Source of the DNA: JAFGNB01 sp050304135
GTDB lineage: Bacteria > Fibrobacterota > Chitinivibrionia > Chitinivibrionales > Chitinispirillaceae
Direction of reading: 5' to 3'
Assembly (NCBI GenBank): GCA_050304135.1
Contig: JBNLDC010000078.1
Coordinates: 1 to 64,000 of the forward strand
Length of the DNA: 64,000 nucleotides
This document shows positions 26,389-35,239 of the stretch, in pieces. The first letter of the stretch is position 1, and the number at the start of each line of letters is the position of its first letter. A program made the position numbers and the translations under genes. The notes below the pieces were generated by a model. The model was not told the DNA's origin, did not search any database, and worked only from the letters and a program-made list of their open reading frames with translations.

Positions 26389-27084
26389 TCAGGTCTGTCC
26401 GTAATAGGCATTCGCCCCGTGCTTGCGCTGATAGTGCTTATTGATCAGTGCATCGTACAACCGGGGAACCTCAGGATTGATCTGTCGTGACAGATAGGCC
26501 ATCTTCGAGAGTTCTTCGAGAATTATACTGTTATAGAGCGCCTTGTCGGCACTGTCGCCCCAGGTAAACGGTCCGTGACATGCCACCAGCACCATTCCGA
26601 TTTCCTTGCTGGAAAGGTTTTTAAAGTGCTGGACAATCTGATTGCCGGTTTCCGTCTCGTAATCGCCCTTGATCATTTCATCACTCATCGGTACGGTACA
26701 AGGAATGTCATCGGCCAGATGATCCGCATGCGTGGTCCCCAGAATGGGAACCGGTCGCATTGCCTGTGCCCAGGCAACCGCATAGGTTGAATGGGTGTGA
26801 CAGATCCCGCGTAGTTCAGGAAACGACCGGTAAAGAACCGTATGCGTTTTGGTATCCGACGAAGGACGCAATGTTCCCTCAACCACCTTATTGTCAAGAT
26901 CAACCACCGTCATCATATCGGCAGTAAGTTGCGGGTAAGGAACACCGCTCGGTTTGATGGCGTACACTCCGCGATCCGAATCATACTCACTGACATTCCC
27001 GAAGGTGGCGATCACCAGACCACTGTCGGCAAGATCCATATTCGCCTTCCACGCAGCCTCTTTCAATTCTTTATATGCACTCAT
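26389..27084 (-). CDS. araD: L-ribulose-5-phosphate 4-epimerase AraD
   Basis: 231 residues, the length of E. coli AraD. The class II aldolase/epimerase fold is clear: LVIATFGNVSEYD, then IKPSGVPYPQL, the metal-binding pair CHTHSTYAVAWAQ, GTTHADHLADDIPC with a further His, and a C-terminal HGANAYYGQT. It converts L-ribulose 5-phosphate to D-xylulose 5-phosphate for the pentose-phosphate pathway. It is the third gene of the araB-galM-araD run on the minus strand. Confidence 0.96.
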   Translation of the reverse strand: MSAYKELKEAAWKANMDLADSGLVIATFGNVSEYDSDRGVYAIKPSGVPYPQLTADMMTVVDLDNKVVEGTLRPSSDTKTHTVLYRSFPELRGICHTHSTYAVAWAQAMRPVPILGTTHADHLADDIPCTVPMSDEMIKGDYETETGNQIVQHFKNLSSKEIGMVLVACHGPFTWGDSADKALYNSIILEELSKMAYLSRQINPEVPRLYDALINKHYQRKHGANAYYGQT

Positions 27085-27217
27085 GAATCACCCTGTTCAA
27101 TTGCTGTTCACCCTGGTGCCGGAAAACCCGGACGCTGATTTCTCGAAGCGTCTGAACCAGTATCTTCGCTGCTCATTTTGAAAGTCGCAACGAGCAGTGA
27201 AGAATTGCGAACGGTTA

Positions 27218-28378
27218 CTATTTAGTTGAAAATTTGAAAATCATTACGTTGGAATACGTCTCACCCGGATTGAGCAGTGTGCTCGGAAACTCGGGTTTGT
27301 TCGGTGAATCGGGATAATGTTCCGGTTCCGCACAGAACGCGTAATGCTTCTCGTATTTCTTTCCACCGTGACCGATAAGTGTTCCATCAAGAAAATTTCC
27401 TGAATAAATCTGGATGGCCGGTTCATTGCTGGAAATCTCCATTACACGACCGCTCGTCGGCTCATAAAAACGGGCTGCGAGAGAGATTTCATTTCCCTCT
27501 TTGTTGAGAACAAAGTTATGATCATACCCGCCCGGAACATCAGCGATACGTTCGCCGATCGTATGGGGCTCGGTGAAATCAAACGGGGTTCCCTTGACAG
27601 CCTTGATCTCGCCGGTCGGGATTAGTGTTTCGTCAACCGGTGTGTAGGAATCGGCAACCAGAGTGAGTTCATGACCCAGAATATCGCGCTTTGCATCACC
27701 GGTAAGATTGAAGTAACTGTGATGCGTAAAGGTGCAGACGGTTTTCTTGTCGGTGGTCGCGCTGATGATGTTGACCAGGGTTGTGTCGGCCTTGAGGGCG
27801 AACACATTGGTAACATTCATGTTGCCCGGAAAACCCTCTTCACCGTCTTTACTGAAATAAGTAAAGGTGACACCGACGCTGTCGGGAGTGGAAAAGGGTT
27901 CGGCATTCCAGATAACCTTGTGAAAGCCTTTGGTACCGCCGTGCAGATGATTTTCCCCGTCATTGACCGTTACCTGATATTCGGTTCCATCAATGGTAAA
28001 CTTCCCTTTTGCAATACGGTTTGAGTACCGGCCGATCGAATTGCCGAGATACGCGGTACAATCCACCCACCCCTTCAGATCATCGAACCCGAGCGTGACG
28101 TTTTCAAAATTGCCGTTTTTATCAGGCACTTTCAGTGAAACGAGTGTTGCTCCATAGGTGATGAGTTTTGCTTCGGTTCCTTTACCGTCGGTCAGCGTGA
28201 ACATCGCGATGGTGTCACCATCAGGTGTCACACCGTAAACTGACTGTTCAACCTTGAGGCTGCTCGGTGCATTTGCCTCGGTGGACGGTTTCTTCGCACA
28301 GCCGCTCATTGCCGCGAGAAGTGCCGCAACCGATGCCACAATCATTCCCTGCCGGACCAGTGTATTCCTGACACTCAT
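27218..28378 (-). CDS. galM: Lipid-anchored aldose 1-epimerase (mutarotase)
   Basis: 386 residues. ATG 28378 is preferred to ATG 28384 because AGGAGG lies six bases before it and directly abuts the other. A lipoprotein signal ends in AAMSGC. The mutarotase domain is complete: YGATLVSLKVPDKNG, LGNSIGRYSNRIAKG, NHLHGGTKGFHKVIW (catalytic His), HHSYFNLTG (second His), PGGYDHNFVL (Asp), and FCAEPEHYPDSPN (catalytic Glu). It interconverts sugar anomers. A membrane-anchored form suggests action on sugars released outside the cytoplasm. It lies between araB and araD. Confidence 0.94.
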   Translation of the reverse strand: MSVRNTLVRQGMIVASVAALLAAMSGCAKKPSTEANAPSSLKVEQSVYGVTPDGDTIAMFTLTDGKGTEAKLITYGATLVSLKVPDKNGNFENVTLGFDDLKGWVDCTAYLGNSIGRYSNRIAKGKFTIDGTEYQVTVNDGENHLHGGTKGFHKVIWNAEPFSTPDSVGVTFTYFSKDGEEGFPGNMNVTNVFALKADTTLVNIISATTDKKTVCTFTHHSYFNLTGDAKRDILGHELTLVADSYTPVDETLIPTGEIKAVKGTPFDFTEPHTIGERIADVPGGYDHNFVLNKEGNEISLAARFYEPTSGRVMEISSNEPAIQIYSGNFLDGTLIGHGGKKYEKHYAFCAEPEHYPDSPNKPEFPSTLLNPGETYSNVMIFKFSTK

Positions 28379-28452
28379 GTACATCCTCCTTTAAAGGCAT
28401 TATAAATTGGTGCTGGGATAAGGATTATTCCACTTTTTTAAAGTAAACACTA

Positions 28453-30132
28453 TCAGACGGTCAGTTCTTTTTCAATGAACCCGCCGAGTTTTGAATACCG
28501 TTCGTACAGTGCACGATATTTTTTGACGTTTTCCGGCTTTGGAAGATATTCTCCCTCGAACCCGCTACCCATGGATTTCTGAGCCGCATTCATGGTCGGG
28601 AATATCCCCGCTGCAACTGCCGCACACATTGCCGCACCCAGAGCACAGGTCTGTGTGGACGCGGCCACCCGGATCGGCATATCGAGAACATCGGCATGGG
28701 TCTGCATAACAAACGGATCCTTCTTTGCCACACCGCCCAGGGCAATTACCGCTTTAATCGGAATTCCCTCGTCAACAAAACGATCAACGATCTTTTTCGC
28801 GCCAAAGGCGGTCGCTTCGACCAGAGCCTTGAACATCCGTGGCGCATCGGTACCGAGCCCCAGCCCTGCAATCGCCGCCTGCAGCCGCTGATCGGCGTAC
28901 GGCGTACGGCGGCCGTTGAGCCAGTCAAGCGCCACCGTGGCGGATTCATCGATTGGAATCTTCTGTGCGGCTTTCGAAAGTTCGGGAAGCACCCGGTCGG
29001 AAAGTCCTTCGGCAACTTTCTCTTTTGTTGCGGCATCAATACCGTCGATTGAACCGAGCAGTTTCTGCACCGGCCAGAGCAGCATTGTACGGTACCAGGC
29101 ATACACGTCACCGAACGATGACTGTCCGGCTTCCATTCCGAGCATTCCGTTGACGATTGAACCATCGACCTGGCCGCAGATACCGGCGATCAGTTTGTCG
29201 CCGATTTCTTCGGTAGGTGCGATCAGCATGTCGCAGGTGGAGGTTCCCATGATTTTGGTAAGCACGTACGGTTCGATCTCACCGCCAACGGCGCCCATAT
29301 GCGCATCAAACGATCCGACACCGATCACCACATCTGCCGGGAGTCCGAGCCGGTCCGCCCACTCTTTACAGAGCGTACCGCAGGCGACATCAGCGGTGTA
29401 CGTATCTTTGTAGAGTCGATCACGCAGACCGGCAAGGAGCGGATCAAGTTTGACCAGAAATCCCTCCGAGGGCAGTCCACCAAACGCGGCATGCCACATC
29501 GCCTTATGCCCGGCGGCGCAGCGACTTCGCTTGATTGCGAGTGGATCGGTATTCCCTGAAAGCAACGCGGGAATCCAGTCGCAGTGTTCCACCCATGAAA
29601 ATGCCGCTGCACGAACCTTCTCGTCAGCTCTGAGAACATGGAGAATTTTTGCCCAGAACCACTCCGAAGAATACACACCACCCACGTATTTCGTGAAATC
29701 TTCGCCGCCCCAGGTCCGGGCGCAATCGTTGATTTCCCCGGCTTCACGCACCGCGGTATGATCTTTCCACAGTACGAACATCGCATTCGGATTTTCGGCG
29801 AATTCGGGAAGCAGAGCGAGCGGTGTTCCGCTTTTATCAACCGCCACGGGAGTGGAACCGGTGGTATCTACGGAAATGCCTTTCACATGAGCGGCGGAAC
29901 CTGCAGGAGCCTGTGCGAGTGCCTGTTTGATCGTTGTTTCCAACCCTTCGATATAATCAAGAGGGTGCTGACGAAACTGGTTCATTACCGGTTCGCAGTA
30001 TTTTCCCTCTTTCCATCGGGCGTAATAATGAACCGCACTGCCGAGTTCTTTTCCACTTGCGGTATCCACGACAATCGAACGGACTGAGTCCGAACCATAA
30101 TCAACGCCAATTACATAGGTAGGCTGTTCCAT
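28453..30132 (-). CDS. araB: L-ribulokinase AraB
   Basis: 559 residues from ATG 30132 (GGGAG five bases upstream); a TTG at 30147 is the alternative. FGGY-kinase fold: YVIGVDYGSDSVRSIVVDT phosphate loop, HVKGISVDTTGSTPVAVD, CDWIPALLSG, GSFDAHMGAVGGE, and IKAVIALGGVAKKDPFVMQTHADVLD near the C-terminus. Length and motifs match AraB, which phosphorylates L-ribulose with ATP. It is the first gene of the minus-strand locus, with a palindromic operator about 170 bases upstream. No araA isomerase is in the window. Confidence 0.95.
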   Translation of the reverse strand: MEQPTYVIGVDYGSDSVRSIVVDTASGKELGSAVHYYARWKEGKYCEPVMNQFRQHPLDYIEGLETTIKQALAQAPAGSAAHVKGISVDTTGSTPVAVDKSGTPLALLPEFAENPNAMFVLWKDHTAVREAGEINDCARTWGGEDFTKYVGGVYSSEWFWAKILHVLRADEKVRAAAFSWVEHCDWIPALLSGNTDPLAIKRSRCAAGHKAMWHAAFGGLPSEGFLVKLDPLLAGLRDRLYKDTYTADVACGTLCKEWADRLGLPADVVIGVGSFDAHMGAVGGEIEPYVLTKIMGTSTCDMLIAPTEEIGDKLIAGICGQVDGSIVNGMLGMEAGQSSFGDVYAWYRTMLLWPVQKLLGSIDGIDAATKEKVAEGLSDRVLPELSKAAQKIPIDESATVALDWLNGRRTPYADQRLQAAIAGLGLGTDAPRMFKALVEATAFGAKKIVDRFVDEGIPIKAVIALGGVAKKDPFVMQTHADVLDMPIRVAASTQTCALGAAMCAAVAAGIFPTMNAAQKSMGSGFEGEYLPKPENVKKYRALYERYSKLGGFIEKELTV

Positions 30133-30697
30133 CGATCTCCCTTTCAAACCTGCTGCTGTCAGGTTGCTGAGTGTTATTGGAGGAAATGTCTGTTTGTGAC
30201 CGAACTGTCTGTAGGGACGGATGCAGTTGAAGACATTGCGTCAGTCAGCGTTACGTGGCCGGTAGCTCCGGTAAATCAGAATTACATGTCACCCGTTGCC
30301 TGTCCGCGTTAACGTTAACGCGAAGTTACAATATAATTAATTTTTTCGATGGAAACAGCTTTTCAGTAGAGGGGAACCGTAAATTTTTAATCGCGACCGA
30401 CGCCGTCTTCCGGTACCGTCACAATACTACCGGTCGTTTGTCTGTGGCATAGTAACAGGTTGTCGGTACTACCGTTGTCCGGCTGCCAGATGGAACGGGA
30501 CCGCAAAAAAACGTAATCACTTGTTTGAATTCCGTCTCTTCATCCGGAGATAACCGATCCACTGCCTTGGAGCTATCGGGAAATGGTATATTTACCCTGA
30601 AATGAGCGACACGGTTTTCAGAAATCTCCGGAGCGTACTGTGCTGTCCCGCGATCCGGTACCCATGATATCAAAGCTTAAAAATCAAGGAGAATACC
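30133..30697. other. Divergent intergenic region upstream of araB
   Basis: 565 bases with no gene. It contains the palindrome at 30305-30322 and a minus-strand -10-like TATATT (30335-30330) 7 bases upstream of it. The remainder should include the promoter of the small plus-strand gene at 30698, not clearly visible. Confidence 0.6.
30305..30322. promoter_or_regulatory. LacI-type operator upstream of araB
   Basis: CGCGTTAACGTTAACGCG is a perfect 18-bp palindrome with a central CG, the hallmark of LacI-family operators. It lies just downstream of a TATATT box on the minus strand, well placed to block transcription of the araB locus. Confidence 0.75.
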
Positions 30698-31030
30698 ATG
30701 GCAGAATCACCTGCAAAAACATTTTTTCCGGCACTGTTCGCGAAACTTGAAAAGAAAAAACAGACAGCACGTGACGAACCGCTCTCGATGGCCGATATCA
30801 ATACCCTGCTCTCCATGCAGTTCAACAACGAACCCCTCTACCCCTCAATCGAGGCATTCCATTCAGAGGAATACGAAACCGCAGTGAAAAACGATACTCC
30901 CCCGGCCGAGCTTGAAAAAATGGTGCGGTTCCGGAAACCGACCGAAAGCGAGCTTAATCTACTCTACTGTGACATTCATGCCCGCGATGAAAAGATGCAG
31001 TATTCCGGTAACAATCAGAGTGGTAGCTGA
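30698..31030 (+). CDS. Small hypothetical protein
   Basis: 110 residues, hydrophilic and Glu/Lys-rich, with AAGGAG seven bases before the ATG. No signal peptide, membrane segment or known motif was recognised. The start (ESPAKTFFPALFAKLEKKKQ) and centre (MADINTLLSMQFNN) suggest two amphipathic helices. It stands alone between the araB region and the convergent solute-binding gene. The good ribosome site and regular amino-acid use suggest a real gene; function unknown. Confidence 0.65.
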   Translation: MAESPAKTFFPALFAKLEKKKQTARDEPLSMADINTLLSMQFNNEPLYPSIEAFHSEEYETAVKNDTPPAELEKMVRFRKPTESELNLLYCDIHARDEKMQYSGNNQSGS

Positions 31031-31070
31031 TAAACCGTCTTAAAAGACACGGGAAACGAAATATCCGGGT

Positions 31071-32510
31071 TTAGCGATACTTTTCAAAAACCGCGTTCGC
31101 CCGTCCGACAAATCGCTCTCCGATGATGGTACTTATGTACGTTCGATCCGGCATGCCGTTACGTTGCCGAGACCATTTTCCATCCGCTACAATCATCTTC
31201 CAGGCGTTCATATACAGCGCCGAGATCGCATTGAATTCTCCCTGCGCGGGAATCACGTTGTTGTTGTTGATCTGGATCTGCCGGTAGGAAACCCGGTACA
31301 TCTCGGAGATCCATCCCTGGGCGGTCAGAAGCCGGTCACTTTTCAGCACATCATTGCGTACCGGAATCATCCCGAATGTTGTACACTCTCTGAACTGAAT
31401 ATCCCGGGAAGTACTATGCTCAAAGAGCTTGAATGAAAGACCCACATCACTGCAGCCCGAGGGTATCGCCCACCACCAGCCACCGCTGGTGATACTTTTT
31501 GACCCGGTCCGCAACACGGCACGATCCTGGTTATATTCAATGGAACATCCCTGCGGCATCGTGGCGAATCCGAGGTCCTGCGGTGTCGAGAGATGCCCGG
31601 GAACCTGTTTACCGCCGTTGCCGTGCAGAAAAAAGCAGTCCACCTGTGTCAGGAACGAGAGATAGACCGATTCCTGTTCAAACGCTTTCCAGAGATCACG
31701 GCCCGCCCACCGGCTTTTGAACATTTCACTGTTGTAAACGCCGAGTGCGGTGTACACCGCCTCCCATGTCAGCGCATCAATCACCGGGTCGCCGTTCATG
31801 GACAGCATCGTCAGGCTGTCGCCCCCGCACTGGTACACGCGATCAATCACCCGGAGGGCTGTACCGCTGTACTGTTTGGCGCGGTGGCCGATCCGCCCCT
31901 GTTTTTTCGCACCCGACATCTCTTTCCAGATGAGTCCCGCTACACAGACGTCAATAAAATCCCATTCTTCCGGATTTTCCTCGAGGTGGTAGTCTTTCGG
32001 CAGTCCGATTCCGTTGACCTGACGCATTGCCGCTGCAACCGTTTCACGCATCGCGGTATCGGATTTCCACATTTCCACCGCCTCGGCAACCTTGCTTTTG
32101 CGGAAGACCATGATCCGTGTCTCGTACTTATGCGGCAGAAAATACTGCACACCATCCCGGCGGCCCAGCCAGGTGAGAATGTACTCCGTTTCAAATACCC
32201 GCTGCTGGGCAGGAGAAAGATGTGGAGAGACCGGTTGCACCAGTTTCTTGTCGACAAAGGCCCACGCCTTTCCAAAAGGAAGCATGCACAGCACGGCATC
32301 ACGATTGTTCCGGAGTACCCCTTCAAGTTCCCGCATATCAGGAACATTGATCACCTCTACCGGGAGTGCATGTTCCTGCACCCACGGAGCAATGACTTCC
32401 CGTTCGAAAAACTCATACTGCGGTTTAAGCATACAGGTAATGATGCGAGGTTTCGTGCCGGCCAACGAGCATATGGCGCAAACCAGAAACAGTATCATGA
32501 TCCGGAACAT
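31071..32510 (-). CDS. Orphan extracellular solute-binding protein
   Basis: 479 residues from ATG 32510, with CGGAG six bases upstream and an immediate signal peptide (MFRIMILFLVCAICSLAG). The fold follows family 1 (MalE-type) solute-binding proteins: early strand PRIITCMLK, hinge and aromatic patches, and GGWWWAIPSGCSD near residue 350. It is clearly paralogous to the protein at 56141-57580; shared segments include LEENPEEWD, RVIDRVYQ, DCFFLHG and FGMIPVR. No ABC permease or ATPase lies nearby, so a transport or a sensing role is open. Confidence 0.8.
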   Translation of the reverse strand: MFRIMILFLVCAICSLAGTKPRIITCMLKPQYEFFEREVIAPWVQEHALPVEVINVPDMRELEGVLRNNRDAVLCMLPFGKAWAFVDKKLVQPVSPHLSPAQQRVFETEYILTWLGRRDGVQYFLPHKYETRIMVFRKSKVAEAVEMWKSDTAMRETVAAAMRQVNGIGLPKDYHLEENPEEWDFIDVCVAGLIWKEMSGAKKQGRIGHRAKQYSGTALRVIDRVYQCGGDSLTMLSMNGDPVIDALTWEAVYTALGVYNSEMFKSRWAGRDLWKAFEQESVYLSFLTQVDCFFLHGNGGKQVPGHLSTPQDLGFATMPQGCSIEYNQDRAVLRTGSKSITSGGWWWAIPSGCSDVGLSFKLFEHSTSRDIQFRECTTFGMIPVRNDVLKSDRLLTAQGWISEMYRVSYRQIQINNNNVIPAQGEFNAISALYMNAWKMIVADGKWSRQRNGMPDRTYISTIIGERFVGRANAVFEKYR

Positions 32511-32638
32511 AACAGCTCCGAGGGATAAGGCCGTTTGAACGGACGTTACACTACATCCGGCCACAGGTGCTGCAACCGGCTGACCTGTATAAGATTATAT
32601 AAAGGAAACCCGCTTGATGCAAGGAACCGACCCGCCCG

Positions 32639-32671
32639 AAAAAAAACTGCGGCCGACCTTGTCGACCGCAG
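32639..32671 (-). terminator. Rho-independent terminator
   Basis: On the minus strand: CTGCGGTCGAC, loop AAG, GTCGGCCGCAG, then eight T. The 11-bp stem has one G-T pair. It lies 39 bases after the stop codon of the 32711-33472 gene. Confidence 0.92.
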
Positions 32672-32710
32672 CATCCACCGTTTCCCCGTACCTGCCGCTA
32701 CTTGCGGCGG

Positions 32711-33472
32711 TCAGATATCATCGAACCTGAAATCATTGCTGAGACCACGAATTTCCTCGGCACGTTGCAATACTTCGTCCCTGCCGGCTTCGGTTGGTGA
32801 GTTTTTGTAGGCACCGTAGCATTTCAGAAACTCATCAAGTTTTTCGTCGTATCGTTTTTTCTCATCCATGGAATCAAGTTCACGTTGCAGATGATACAAC
32901 GATCCGTCGGAGAGCCGCTCACAAAGATCGAAATAACAGTTAGCTGCATATTTCATGATACGGAGCATTTCGTCGAGATGCTCGGCGAGCGATTCGAATA
33001 CCTCGACCAGTGAAACATTATTTCCCTGCAGATGTGCAAGAGCACTTGCTGCCAGCTCATAATAAAGCGCTATTCGTCCCTGTTCATCATGTCCGGTCAT
33101 GACAAAATGATGATACGATCCATCATGTTCCTGCCCACTGAACAGACCTGAAAAGAGTAACCCTGCATCGGCATTCTCGCGATACACGGTATAGGCATTA
33201 CGTAAACCGGGATGCTGTTGCAGCCACAACCGGACATCATTATCAAAGGGTGAAATATAGGGTTTTTCCCGCATCAGTGCGTTTGACCGGATGAGCGAAT
33301 CAAGCAGCCCGGCAATATAAACGTTCAGCTCCTGATCGAGATCATTGGTTCCTGATTCAAGATGCAGATCAACACGGGCTTTGAGAATGTGTTCCAGAAA
33401 GAAAAATCCACTTTTCCCGACAGCATGGTCCTTGAGATCGTAAAACGGAGTAAGGATTCTACCAGCATTCAT
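32711..33472 (-). CDS. Hypothetical cytoplasmic helical protein
   Basis: 253 residues from ATG 33472, chosen for AGGAGG seven bases upstream; the longer frame has no site. There is no signal or membrane segment. The sequence is mainly helical, with SYHHFVMTGHDEQGRIALYYELAASALAHL in the middle and a charged C-terminal helix (MDEKKRYDEKLDEFLKCYGAY). I recognise no family. It is a single-gene unit closed by a strong terminator. Confidence 0.7.
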   Translation of the reverse strand: MNAGRILTPFYDLKDHAVGKSGFFFLEHILKARVDLHLESGTNDLDQELNVYIAGLLDSLIRSNALMREKPYISPFDNDVRLWLQQHPGLRNAYTVYRENADAGLLFSGLFSGQEHDGSYHHFVMTGHDEQGRIALYYELAASALAHLQGNNVSLVEVFESLAEHLDEMLRIMKYAANCYFDLCERLSDGSLYHLQRELDSMDEKKRYDEKLDEFLKCYGAYKNSPTEAGRDEVLQRAEEIRGLSNDFRFDDI

Positions 33473-33679
33473 GGTTGCACCTCCTGTTTCCCTTCCGGTA
33501 GTATCCTGCAACCGGCACAAGACGGTATCTGCAGGATCTGTACACACGGACCGGAAATTACAGGTGACCACAGACACCTTCCGGTCAGAGTACACTTACT
33601 ATATATTAGTAGTATCGGCTATTTAAGCGGTTTATTTATCTTTTTTAAAATGAAATTGACCAGTTTTTGTACTACAACG

Positions 33680-33712
33680 AAAAAAAAGGCCGTCAGGAAC
33701 TCCGACGACCTT
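33680..33712 (-). terminator. Rho-independent terminator
   Basis: On the minus strand: AAGGTCGTC, loop GGAGTTCCT, GACGGCCTT, then a T run. It lies 33 bases after the LamG-like protein gene. Confidence 0.88.
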
Positions 33713-33745
33713 CTTCTGATACTGTATTCTCGAATTTTTTAGTAT

Positions 33746-35122
33746 TTAGTGGACATCCAACCGTCTCGCAGGAAGCTTTCCCATCCGCTGCAGATACACT
33801 CCAGGAACCCTGTTTGCCATCCCCTGCACCCGCCGCGAAACCAGTCTGCCCGAAAGATCAAACAGAGGCATTTCAGCGGGAAGCACCATCGGTATAACCG
33901 CTCTGCTACCCCGGCGCATGGTTACCGGCTCCCTGACCGGACAGATCGCCTCAGTTCCGTTCGCAACCAGAAAATCATCAAAAATAAGATTCAGACTGTC
34001 AAGACAGAATATTCCGGCACCGGTGATGGGAAAATCAACGCCGGTAAACCGCTTGAGCGTATCGCTGTTTACCACGAACAGATAGTTGTCCGTCCCCTCT
34101 TTCTTGATTACTTCCAGTGTATCCGTGTAATACGTGGTATCTCCGGTGGAAGAGATATACGGATCACCCTTGATACTGGTGCTCGCCGTAGGGGTCAGTG
34201 CCTCACCTGCAAGAAAGGTACCGTAATTGCTGCCGCCGTTGATCCCGAATCCCGCCAATGGAATTGACGTTTCCCCTCTGCCGCACACGAACAGTCCGTA
34301 AAAATTCTTGCTGCTTCCACCCCGGTGACTCACCACGGTCCGCAGCACGAAATCAGTCAGCGGAAGATCAAATACCTGATAGATACTCTGGGAGGCTTCG
34401 GTTACCACATGCAACGCCTTGTTCTCCACCTCGACCGATACGTCACTGCTGCCGAACCAGTCCCAGCCGGTGAGCGCTTCGCTGCTGAAGTCATCGGCAA
34501 AACAGGTGCGTGGAGCCCCTTCCTTAAAGGTATCGGTCATCACGATGTTATCGAACTCCGCATTGCTTCCCGCGGAAACGAGCAGACCGATATCCCCAGA
34601 AGTGAAATCATTATCGGTAAATGAGACCGTGAACTCGCCGTTGCAGAAAATGTTGAAGATCCCCTCTTTGCGGCTGATGGTCAGCTCATTGGTTCCACTG
34701 GTGAGAAAGGCGCTGCCGACGGTGACCACCTCGGTTCCGGCACCGGTCGAGTCTATTTTATTGACGGTAACGCGGTCATTTTCTATGATGGAAATGTAAT
34801 ACCCGGTCGGCATACCGCTTGCTGCAACGCAAACGGAAAATCCCGCACCGAAGGCACCACTGCCGAGAATAACGCTGCCGCTGAGTGTAAAGGTCTCCCT
34901 ACGGTCATTTTCAGCAAATGCATGCCGGGCATACCCGATGAAATTTGTATCACTGTTGACTACCTTGCATGCACTGTTCGCGAAGGTGAGCGTCACAGCA
35001 TCACCGCTTTTAGTCCAGAGCGTATTCGATTCCGCCTCATTGGAGAAATCATCGGTAAATGCTCCGAATGACAGTGCCGTGATTGTACCGATACATCCCA
35101 CAACGATTGGAAATTTCTTCAT
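33746..35122 (-). CDS. Secreted two-LamG-like-domain protein with sorting-type tail
   Basis: 458 residues with a signal peptide (MKKFPIVVGCIGTITALSFGAF) and GGAGGAG before the ATG. Residues 22-200 and 208-395 look like two concanavalin/LamG-like jelly rolls, each opening with a DDFSxEA motif (FTDDFSNEAESNTLW and FADDFSSEALTGWDWF). The first contains FNIFCNGEFTVSFTDN, typical of such beta-sandwiches. The last 60 residues (MPLFDLSGRLVSRRVQGMA, then VPGVYLQRM) fit a C-terminal sorting module. Binding to glycans on the cell surface or on a substrate is plausible. Confidence 0.78.
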   Translation of the reverse strand: MKKFPIVVGCIGTITALSFGAFTDDFSNEAESNTLWTKSGDAVTLTFANSACKVVNSDTNFIGYARHAFAENDRRETFTLSGSVILGSGAFGAGFSVCVAASGMPTGYYISIIENDRVTVNKIDSTGAGTEVVTVGSAFLTSGTNELTISRKEGIFNIFCNGEFTVSFTDNDFTSGDIGLLVSAGSNAEFDNIVMTDTFKEGAPRTCFADDFSSEALTGWDWFGSSDVSVEVENKALHVVTEASQSIYQVFDLPLTDFVLRTVVSHRGGSSKNFYGLFVCGRGETSIPLAGFGINGGSNYGTFLAGEALTPTASTSIKGDPYISSTGDTTYYTDTLEVIKKEGTDNYLFVVNSDTLKRFTGVDFPITGAGIFCLDSLNLIFDDFLVANGTEAICPVREPVTMRRGSRAVIPMVLPAEMPLFDLSGRLVSRRVQGMANRVPGVYLQRMGKLPARRLDVH

Positions 35123-35239
35123 AGCTCCTCCAGTATAAATGTTCCGATATCGTTTTCAAAATTCTCTTACCAAACTCTGCGCTGTTGCCATAATACCGGA
35201 ATGCGTTCCTTGCATCCGCTACCTATAAGTATACACCGT

